Positions 34,401 through 40,258 of a stretch of 40,258 nt of DNA are shown here, piece after piece (the first letter of the stretch is position 1; each line of letters opens with the position of its first letter). Location of the stretch: the NCBI GenBank assembly GCA_002708305.1, contig PANE01000005.1:286767-327024 (forward strand), given 5' to 3'. The notes beneath the pieces are model-generated. The model was given only the letters and a program-made list of their open reading frames with translations, searched no databases and was not told the origin of the DNA. The translations under genes and the position numbers were made by a program. Source of the stretch: Rhodospirillaceae bacterium (GTDB lineage: Bacteria > Pseudomonadota > Alphaproteobacteria > Thalassobaculales > Thalassobaculaceae).

Positions 34401-34882
34401 TCCTTTGCTGTCCTTTCGTCCAAGACATCGAATTGGGGCGACAGGCCAGCTTCCAACGGAAAACGGCGCAAGATAGATTGGCAGAAACCATGAATAGTTT
34501 GCACCTGTAGCCCTCCAGGCGAGTCCAGAACGGTAGCAAATAATCTGCGCGCCCAGGTTAAATCATCTATTTTTATAGATTTTCCAGACAACTGCTCTAA
34601 ATCCCGAGCCAATTCAGCATCGGCAGCTAGCGACCACTCAGATAGACGACTAGCTATTCGTGTCGACATTTCTGCAGCAGCAGCTTTAGTAAATGTAAGA
34701 CACAGAATTCGATTAGGTAGGGCCCCAGATAGCAGTAATCTTAAAACTCTATCGGTGAGCACTTTTGTCTTTCCCGATCCAGCAGATGCGCCTACCCATA
34801 CAGAGAGACTTGGATCCGAGGCATTTTGTTGTAACTTTAATGTTACTTTCTCAGTCGTTAATACTTCTGAATTTAAAGGCAT
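31412..34882 (-). CDS. addA: Double-strand break repair helicase AddA
   Basis: AddA is the UvrD-like helicase-nuclease subunit of AddAB, the RecBCD counterpart that resects double-strand breaks for RecA. The protein of about 1156 residues has Walker A (GASAGSGKT, residues 31-39), the NRILCLTFTKAAAAEM motif Ia, the DEAQD motif, a GDIKQSIF motif, the LTIHSSKGLQAP motif, LLYVAMTRAEDRL, and a C-terminal nuclease domain with GRIDRL and IIDFKT. The ATG at 34882 lies 2 bases after the addB stop. An in-frame GTG at 34897 would overlap addB and is an alternative start. Confidence 0.96.
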   Translation of the reverse strand: MPLNSEVLTTEKVTLKLQQNASDPSLSVWVGASAGSGKTKVLTDRVLRLLLSGALPNRILCLTFTKAAAAEMSTRIASRLSEWSLAADAELARDLEQLSGKSIKIDDLTWARRLFATVLDSPGGLQVQTIHGFCQSILRRFPLEAGLSPQFDVLDERTAKERMRTARDAVISASKKNQLSSILESLNEISERASERTVSELIDDLLSERSKLQTAVRSSDGVDAVCKIIRKELGLQEDETQIALLNQFASFTEFESAQLRIAAVALASGSPADIKNSLKIIKFLEIKEPTITSYHEYQSVFLTQKDEIRSRLATQKVIKKNEMIFDILNLEAKRVQKLQQRMKSLDLAIRTEALIKLSYSVLSSYEKTKNINASIDYDDLIFATYELLQQVGIASWVLFKLDGGIDHLLIDEAQDTNPEQWKIIEKLTDEFFSLRGNAEVQSEASRTIFAVGDIKQSIFSFQRADPQSFLDMNSKLSKKVTMSSGNWRGIKLDMSFRSTSAVLSVVDAVFNYKKEDGPAGLGVLEETQKGEFIPMRHQAHRKGQEGRVELWSPELPNQSEKPSTWVLPLKQKEYNEPSKRLAQKIASKINCWLTVGEIIKSKDRPIRPGDIMILVRRRGKFVNQLVRALKELEIDVAGVDRMMLTDQLPIMDLVALGQFLLLPDDDLNLAIVLKGPLIGLNEEELLNLCWDRKEESLWSELSKRALAEDNFSMAHTFLSAWLKRADFMPPYELFSELLCLGGRKKITERLGLEANDSLDEFLTQAIEFERVNIPSLQGFLHWLASADFEVKRDLETGQANQVRILTIHSSKGLQAPIVFLPDTMSPPHKTPSVLWKETSNGISVPFWAPNKKTDNSITSLLREDAIDKRDREYRRLLYVAMTRAEDRLYVCGWGTEKNKSELSWYKMIESGLIPLAEKVCDKIIFKSPQSEPPDDKSQLELSKVSCENLPKWAISDVSELLVGGVAIQPSKILESNSTKSLLRNSHSKELEAGKFIHYLLEYLPQVKERDREAYAKIYLAQPVHGIGVKDQREYVTTVLKVLNDRHCKSIFAPEAITESPISGNLVEDGKTYNVSGRIDRLLINDHEIKIIDFKTNKIIPSSHSAVPDSYKKQLAIYYRLVRQIYPTHQISCIILWVEKPMIMELVSNDMESMKIF

Positions 34883-34884
34883 TT

Positions 34885-37800
34885 CTAAGAGGACCACTCT
34901 TTAAATCGAGAAAGGTGCTCATAATCATCATAATTCAATTTATTATTTGGGTCAGGGTGAGCTAGGTATGGTGTGTCATCATTGTCAAAAGCTAAAATCA
35001 GTCTTCTCAAACCTTCCTCAGTAATATTAATAAGGTTATCAATATTTTCTTTAGATAACTCCTCTCTCCCAGGAGGATTTCCTCCTTTTAATTCAATATA
35101 TTTTAGCTGTGCACAAGTGTGCGAAGAGGTTCCTGAAAAACCGCCTTCCCTTAATATAAGGGCTTCAAGGGGCAATTGTGGCGCTAACCCTGACAACAGG
35201 TCTCTTTTGGGAGGCACACCACCTGTTTTATAATCAATGATAGTGTATACGTTGCCGATCTCTTGATCAATTCTATCTGCTTTAGCTCTTAATTCTACAG
35301 GTCCAAATGGAAAACATAATGTTATATTTCCGAGCACCTCTGCGTTTCTGGTGATGATAGTATTCTTTTTTTTCTCCATTTCAACAAACCAGTCTGCTGT
35401 TTTTAAAAATCTAGGCCACCAAAAAGCCCAAACAGCTGGATGATCTAAATTTGTTCCAAATGCGGAACGGCCATGTTGTATTAATGATTTTTTTGCTTCC
35501 TCAATGTCACCTGGAATTCCAGCCTTGATAAAATTTTCTAACGCCTTGTGTGTAAAATTTCCACGATCAACAGCTATAGGTTCTGCATCAAGTGTATCTA
35601 GTGGTCTTAACTTTAATATTTCTCGCGCATATATTGAATAAGGGTTCCGGATCCAAGTTCCTATCTGAGTGACCGAAAAAGATCTGGGTCGTTGAGATAA
35701 CAGAGGTCTGGGGAGTGGAGGCAATACCCGACGACTTTGCTTCGGCATATCGAGAGCCTCCTGCCAACCGATCCAATCTCCTTTGGCTTTATTAAACGTA
35801 TCGTTATAGTTAAGTGATTTTATTAATGCCGACATCCTCAACAACCATCTGGAGGCTACTGTTGGCGTTCCGTTTATTCGTTTGGATCGGGTTAAGAAAA
35901 CCTCTGCCGTGCCACATGCTTGAACAAAGTCATGAGCAGATTGCCCTATTCGAATTTCTGGCAATGAAAGCCCAATAGCAGAACGCATCGGGCGGCTCAT
36001 CCAGGGATCAGCTTGCGGTTCAGGAGGCCAACTTCCTTCATTTAACCCTCCTAAGATGACCCTATCAAAATGCAATAGCCGTCCCTCTAGCGGGCCAAGT
36101 ATGGATAACCGTGGGTGAGTACCAAAAGGTGGTCGAAAAGTAGCGCTTGATAATAATGATTCTAAGAACGAAAGATACTCGTATCCAGGTATCTCAGGGA
36201 AATCATGGCTCATAGAAAAAATATCTGAGAACGCTGCTGTAACCTGCTCTCTATGTGCAGAAAAATATACTTGATCAGGAGAGTTTTCTGAATCACCAGC
36301 CAAAAGAATTTCTACAAGGTTATTATGCCTTTCAAAGATATCTTTTATTTTTACGGAAGGGCTTTTTATTAACTTCTCTAATTCCCTGATCGAAGAGGAT
36401 AACAAGACTATCCAATCATATAGGTCGCTTTTTTCTTTGTCGGTAGCGTTCAAGCTATTGGAATTTTTCGTATCTTTGTTCAAGGATAGTTGAAGTGTTT
36501 CAATTAAACCATCAATCCCCCAAGGTGGTCGGGGGCCGCGGAAGATTAATCTTTCCAGCAGTCTGATGTTTTTTTTTAAAACACCTATGGGTTTTCCACC
36601 TCTAGCTAAAGGATGTTTCATTGTTGCTAAAAACGGTATAGGAGCTAATCCCTCTTCCACCATTTTTCCTACTAGCCGCCAGAACACCAAAAGCGGCGTT
36701 TCCACAAGTGGAGTACCCGCAGAATCATCAATGTTTATACCCCATCGCTTCATTTCCGATTTTACTCTACGCGCTAGCGATCGATCGGAGGTTATAAGAC
36801 TAGCTGTTTTACCGCTCGTTTCCAGTGTCTCTCTGAGAATTAAAGCGATCGTGCTTGCCTCTGATTGAAAATCGCGGCATTCGAGGAGAGTGATGCCGTC
36901 CAAGTCACCACCAGAGATAAAATTTGAATTTAAATTATGCCAGTGCTCTGTAGTTATTGCTGGTCTCATTACTTCTGACATCAATCGCATCCGGCTCTTT
37001 TGCATCCTGGAAAGAGATACACTGTGATCTGGTGACAGCCAATCTGAGATGTCACCAGAACTTATAGATAGTTTAAACAATAATTTGCTTAAAACGTGCT
37101 GCGGATGAGTAATATCATTCAAAACCGCCTCCCACGCACTATTACTCAAACTCTTATCTAACCCTGGCAATACTACTGCTCCATTTGGTAGACTAGCTAC
37201 AACACGCATAAAATCAGCTGTTGCCGGTATACTCCCAGTAGAACCTGCTACGATGATTTGGTCTTCCAATGTTTGTTGTTTTACGAAAGATATTATTCCA
37301 TTCAATTTTTCATTTCTATGAGTAGCCGGATCAATGGCGCCTTCATCCTTCAGAATTTTGGGCCATGCTTCTGTGATTATCTTTAAAAAGGTAATCGTTT
37401 TTTGCCAATGTTCTGCATAAATATCTGGAACAAGTCCCTCCAGTTCATTAAATGGAATATTCTCTGTCTGCATTCGGTCAAGCAATTTAGAAAGATCATC
37501 AGCTAGACGGCTGGCTTGAAAAAGGGTTGCCTCCTTAAAACTACTAATCTTTTCATCCGAAGAATTTGCCTCAAGATATCTTCTTATGAGTTGTGTTAAA
37601 AGTATTTGCCTTCTTAAATTGGGAATCGCAGGAATGGGAACACCGCTATCAGTTTCGTGGCTCGCTATTTCACTTAATTCTATCTGCTCGGTGTCGTCAG
37701 CATCCCCTATAGCATTTATTTGAGGCAAAATTACCGCTTTACCATCCATTAGCCGAACGAAAGCATCTTCAAAAACTCTAACAGCCCGGCGGTGCGGCAC

Positions 37801-37920
37801 AAAAATCATTGATTTTCGTAATCTGGTTAAGTCTTTATTAATTCTTGTCCATAAACCAGAGACCAATGTGTCTACAAACGGTAAATCGTTATCGATCGAG
37901 AAAATATTATATTTAGACAT
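34885..37920 (-). CDS. addB: Double-strand break repair protein AddB
   Basis: AddB is the second subunit of AddAB. The 1011-residue protein has a helicase-like region without a recognisable Walker A at the N-terminus, the FVPHRRAVRVFEDAF segment, the ILGGLNEGSWPP segment characteristic of AddB/RexB, and a C-terminal PD-(D/E)xK nuclease with IIDYKTGG. The C-x2-C clusters that hold the iron-sulfur cluster in Bacillus AddB are not seen; few cysteines are present. This agrees with the diverged alphaproteobacterial form. It lies between murU and addA with gaps of 8 and 2 bases, so it is in one transcript with them. Confidence 0.95.
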   Translation of the reverse strand: MSKYNIFSIDNDLPFVDTLVSGLWTRINKDLTRLRKSMIFVPHRRAVRVFEDAFVRLMDGKAVILPQINAIGDADDTEQIELSEIASHETDSGVPIPAIPNLRRQILLTQLIRRYLEANSSDEKISSFKEATLFQASRLADDLSKLLDRMQTENIPFNELEGLVPDIYAEHWQKTITFLKIITEAWPKILKDEGAIDPATHRNEKLNGIISFVKQQTLEDQIIVAGSTGSIPATADFMRVVASLPNGAVVLPGLDKSLSNSAWEAVLNDITHPQHVLSKLLFKLSISSGDISDWLSPDHSVSLSRMQKSRMRLMSEVMRPAITTEHWHNLNSNFISGGDLDGITLLECRDFQSEASTIALILRETLETSGKTASLITSDRSLARRVKSEMKRWGINIDDSAGTPLVETPLLVFWRLVGKMVEEGLAPIPFLATMKHPLARGGKPIGVLKKNIRLLERLIFRGPRPPWGIDGLIETLQLSLNKDTKNSNSLNATDKEKSDLYDWIVLLSSSIRELEKLIKSPSVKIKDIFERHNNLVEILLAGDSENSPDQVYFSAHREQVTAAFSDIFSMSHDFPEIPGYEYLSFLESLLSSATFRPPFGTHPRLSILGPLEGRLLHFDRVILGGLNEGSWPPEPQADPWMSRPMRSAIGLSLPEIRIGQSAHDFVQACGTAEVFLTRSKRINGTPTVASRWLLRMSALIKSLNYNDTFNKAKGDWIGWQEALDMPKQSRRVLPPLPRPLLSQRPRSFSVTQIGTWIRNPYSIYAREILKLRPLDTLDAEPIAVDRGNFTHKALENFIKAGIPGDIEEAKKSLIQHGRSAFGTNLDHPAVWAFWWPRFLKTADWFVEMEKKKNTIITRNAEVLGNITLCFPFGPVELRAKADRIDQEIGNVYTIIDYKTGGVPPKRDLLSGLAPQLPLEALILREGGFSGTSSHTCAQLKYIELKGGNPPGREELSKENIDNLINITEEGLRRLILAFDNDDTPYLAHPDPNNKLNYDDYEHLSRFKEWSS

Positions 37921-37928
37921 TCATTGTC

Positions 37929-38693
37929 TCAGAAAAATGGAACAGGCGGAGAGTGACCATTTATGAACCGACTGCGAGCTAACTCTAAATCGGTTGGAGT
38001 GCTAATATGATACCAAAGTCCATCATGCACTATTCCATATAATCGATTAGACGTAATAGCGCGGTCATATGCCCAATTCAAAGAAAAAGCACCCTCTGGG
38101 GCATCTAAAAGAATAGCCGGATTGACAATCGAAATCCCCATGTATGAAAAAGGAGCAACATTTTTTTCTGATCGGCGTGATAATCTACCCAGTTGATCCA
38201 TGGTGAAATCGCCTAACCCTTGAAAATTTTGAATACTTGATAATGGGGCTAACATTAGCAAAACATCCATCTGATTTGCATCCCAGGTCTCTGCTAACCG
38301 CAAAAGTGGGCTCTTCATCCCATCCACCCATACACTATCACCATTAATTACATAAAATGCTTCCTTACCCAGCGAAGGTAAAGCCCTCCTTACACCTCCA
38401 CCTGTTTCTAGCAACTCCTCTTCAGTAGATAAGACCAGACGACTATCGCTCCGTCTAATTATGTGCTCTTCAAGCTTCGCCGCTAGATGAGACGTGTTTA
38501 TCACTATTTTTTTTACACCTGCTTTCAATAGATGCTCTATAGCTCTGTCAAGGATGGTCAAGCCCGAAATAACCAGCATTGGCTTGGGTATGCGCTCGGT
38601 AAGGGGAAGCATCCTCTTACCAAGTCCTGCGGCCAGAATCATCGCACTATTGGGGATGACACAGGAGTTAACTGGAAGTCTATCTAGGAACAT
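37929..38693 (-). CDS. murU: N-acetylmuramate alpha-1-phosphate uridylyltransferase (MurU-type nucleotidyltransferase)
   Basis: MurU makes UDP-MurNAc from MurNAc-1-phosphate in a peptidoglycan recycling route that bypasses early synthesis. The 254-residue nucleotidyltransferase has the signature MILAAGLGKRMLPLTERIPKPM (positions 18-39), the ETGGGVRRAL segment and VINGDSVW. The immediate upstream amgK partner (8-base gap) supports MurU over other sugar nucleotidyltransferases. The ATG at 38693 is used; ATG at codon 18 would remove a variable N-terminus. Together with AmgK this predicts anhydromuropeptide recycling and a fosfomycin-tolerant bypass, which is inference. Confidence 0.9.
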   Translation of the reverse strand: MFLDRLPVNSCVIPNSAMILAAGLGKRMLPLTERIPKPMLVISGLTILDRAIEHLLKAGVKKIVINTSHLAAKLEEHIIRRSDSRLVLSTEEELLETGGGVRRALPSLGKEAFYVINGDSVWVDGMKSPLLRLAETWDANQMDVLLMLAPLSSIQNFQGLGDFTMDQLGRLSRRSEKNVAPFSYMGISIVNPAILLDAPEGAFSLNWAYDRAITSNRLYGIVHDGLWYHISTPTDLELARSRFINGHSPPVPFF

Positions 38694-38701
38694 TATACAG
38701 C

Positions 38702-39730
38702 CTAAGTATTCGAAGCGATTTCAGCATTTATTGCATCCTCAGAAACATTATTTAGCAACCAATCCTTTATAGGCCTCAATTGAGGCATACTTAAATTCTT
38801 CAAAGTATGGTGCCATAACCTCGGAATATGAACTAAATATTGGTGATTTCCATATTTTAACGACTGCCTGGTAAATATTCCAAATACTTTGAGTGCACGC
38901 TGCGTTCCAAGCGCATAAAACGAAGTCATGAAATTCTCTGGGTCGAGCTTTCCTGCCATACCATTGAAATATCTATCGAGCATTTTAGTTCTGAGAGAGG
39001 GATTAATATCTCTCCTGGAGTCCTGAAGTAAAGAAACCAAATCGTAGCTAGCGGGTCCTTGAACCGCATCTTGAAAATCAAGCAGGCCGCATGCTCTCAA
39101 ACCATTCCGGTCTGACAAGTGTATTAGGTTATCAACATGATAGTCTCTCAAAACTAATACGTTCTGCGATCCCTCAACAAGGTCATCAAGACACGCATCC
39201 CATATCGACAGGAATTCTTTACGTTTTAAATCTGAAATAGGAACTTTTAATCTTGGTATTAAATACCAATCTATAAATAGTAGCACTTCTTCTAATAACT
39301 TGGGTCGATCATAAACTGGTAGAAAGTTGATCTCCTCTGAATAGTTTCTTCTTCCCAAATCTATTAGTAAATCGATAGCTAGACGATATAAATCCATCTC
39401 ACCTTTGTTCTGGGATAGCGCTTTTGTATATGTTTCATCCCCAAAATCTTCCAGGATTAAAAACCCGTTCACAGGATCTACTTTGATAATTTTTGGAGCG
39501 CTATAACCATATCCATTTAATAATTCAGAAACCTTTATGAACGGCTTAGTATTTTCTTTTTCTGGGGGAGCATCCATTACCACAAAACTGGCATCATTTA
39601 ACGTAGCTCTAAAGTAACGACGAAAAGAACAATCATCGGCTAATGGGGTGGTTCGAAAACCCCCTAGCTCATTTTCCCACAAAAATTTTTGGAGAAGTGA
39701 TAATCTCTGTTCACTTTCCTGGACTTCCAT
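38702..39730 (-). CDS. amgK: N-acetylmuramate/N-acetylglucosamine kinase (AmgK-type phosphotransferase)
   Basis: AmgK phosphorylates N-acetylmuramate at the anomeric position as the first step of the MurU bypass. The protein of about 342 residues has the aminoglycoside-phosphotransferase fold with LRDYHVDNLI (catalytic aspartate) and LLDFQDAVQGPASYDL (metal-binding DFQDA). A TTG two codons ahead of the ATG (39736) could extend the N-terminus; the ATG at 39730 is preferred. It lies immediately after tsaE and before murU, the alphaproteobacterial order. Early annotations called the family aminoglycoside phosphotransferase, but it is not a resistance gene in this setting. Confidence 0.9.
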   Translation of the reverse strand: MEVQESEQRLSLLQKFLWENELGGFRTTPLADDCSFRRYFRATLNDASFVVMDAPPEKENTKPFIKVSELLNGYGYSAPKIIKVDPVNGFLILEDFGDETYTKALSQNKGEMDLYRLAIDLLIDLGRRNYSEEINFLPVYDRPKLLEEVLLFIDWYLIPRLKVPISDLKRKEFLSIWDACLDDLVEGSQNVLVLRDYHVDNLIHLSDRNGLRACGLLDFQDAVQGPASYDLVSLLQDSRRDINPSLRTKMLDRYFNGMAGKLDPENFMTSFYALGTQRALKVFGIFTRQSLKYGNHQYLVHIPRLWHHTLKNLSMPQLRPIKDWLLNNVSEDAINAEIASNT

Positions 39731-39737
39731 CTTCAAG

Positions 39738-40229
39738 CTAAAACACCCCTATATTTTTTATATTAAGATTATGCCATTGCTCTGAGCCACGTAGCGTTAA
39801 TATTCGCTCTTCGTGGTGTTGTGAAAACTCAAAATGAATTTCTAACCTTCTCTCCGGTAGAAGCCTTAACGCATTTTCCGGCCACTCAATTAGAACAATC
39901 CCATCAGAACAAGCATCCTCTATTCCTAGCTCCATAATTTCTAATTCTTCGGAGATCCGATAGAGATCAAAATGCCAAATCGCAATCAAATTTGATTGCT
40001 TTTGAATTTCATAGCTTTGAACAAGTGTATAGGTAGGGCTCGGTACATCTTGATCGGGTCTTGTTAGACTTCTTATGAACGAACGGGAGAAATTTGTTTT
40101 CCCTGCACCTAGCCCACCAAATAGACAAATAACATCGCCAACATCTGCAAAAGCAGCTACCTCCTCAGCAAAGACTTTGGTCTCTGTTTCATTCTTTATT
40201 CTTAATTGTCCAATTTTAGAGAGATCCAT
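39738..40229 (-). CDS. tsaE: tRNA threonylcarbamoyladenosine biosynthesis protein TsaE
   Basis: TsaE is the small ATPase required with TsaBD for t6A37 formation in ANN-decoding tRNAs. The 163-residue protein has a P-loop GGLGAGKT (residues 38-45), the SPTYTLVQSYE segment, HFDLYR and the IEWPENA motif. The length is typical. It is the first gene of the visible minus-strand run tsaE-amgK-murU-addB-addA-trxA. On the minus strand a TAA directly abuts the ATG in another frame, so an upstream gene probably ends there, outside what can be identified. Confidence 0.95.
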   Translation of the reverse strand: MDLSKIGQLRIKNETETKVFAEEVAAFADVGDVICLFGGLGAGKTNFSRSFIRSLTRPDQDVPSPTYTLVQSYEIQKQSNLIAIWHFDLYRISEELEIMELGIEDACSDGIVLIEWPENALRLLPERRLEIHFEFSQHHEERILTLRGSEQWHNLNIKNIGVF

Positions 40230-40258
40230 TTAGACTGTCTTCAATAACGCGCTCATTG

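Noticed and set aside
40230-40258. End of a further minus-strand gene before tsaE
   Set aside because: Two frames could end here (one with TAA abutting the tsaE ATG), but under ten codons are visible, too few to identify.

Overview
The window is a compact, gene-dense stretch of an alphaproteobacterial chromosome. It is AT-rich by eye, with short intergenic gaps, many 1-14 nt gene overlaps, and TTG or GTG starts at several genes. The alphaproteobacterial assignment rests on gene blocks typical of that class: TIGR02300/aroA/cmk/rpsA/ihfB, lapA/trpF/trpB/trpA/accD/folC, and tsaE/amgK/murU/addB/addA/trxA. AddAB in place of RecBCD, a class II-type AroA and System I cytochrome c maturation agree with it. 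The low GC and small intergenic spaces resemble free-living marine lineages, but the order or genus cannot be fixed from the sequence alone. I saw no insertion sequence, phage, CRISPR array or rRNA.

Layout. (1) 1-4830, plus strand: cytochrome c maturation genes ccmE (5' end outside the window), ccmF, ccmG, ccmH, ccmI, overlapping or nearly so. (2) 4927-8479, plus: an envelope glycolipid cassette with an ArnT-like glycosyltransferase, a PAP2 phosphatase, a dolichyl-phosphate-mannose-synthase-like GT2 and a small LAB_N membrane protein. (3) 8532-11391: a haloacetate-dehalogenase-type alpha/beta hydrolase (plus) converging on an SDR and a thiolase (minus). (4) 11550-15460, plus: a three-gene one-carbon module of MetF-like protein, pterin-binding corrinoid methyltransferase and a [2Fe-2S]/ASKHA corrinoid activator (RACo type). 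No corrinoid protein or substrate methyltransferase lies beside it. (5) 15497-20295, minus: tadA, DUF4340 protein, GldG-like protein, ABC-2 permease, tRNA-Ala(GGC) with its terminator, and the zinc-ribbon/acidic TIGR02300 protein. (6) 20539-30948, plus: aroA, cmk, rpsA, ihfB, a PaiB-like flavin protein, lapA, trpF, trpB, trpA, accD, folC. (7) 30996-40229, minus: trxA, addA, addB, murU, amgK, tsaE.

How the genes work together. Regions 5-7 are mostly housekeeping: translation, aromatic amino acids, fatty acid and folate synthesis, break repair, cell-wall recycling and tRNA modification. The accessory content is in regions 2-4. Region 4 is the most interesting. It encodes the two ends of a B12-dependent demethylation route (reactivation of the corrinoid, and transfer of the methyl group to folate followed by oxidation) but not the middle, so it must work with proteins encoded elsewhere. 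Its MetF-like protein lacks the usual acidic residue in one flavin-site motif, and its other two proteins both end in arginine-rich tails. Further points worth checking are a dehalogenase with a complete defluorinase-type active-site set, an ABC-2/GldG/DUF4340 operon with no ATPase gene, an inverted repeat just ahead of the rpsA ribosome-binding site, and a perfect 13-bp palindrome ahead of ihfB. No gap without a gene exceeds about 250 bases.
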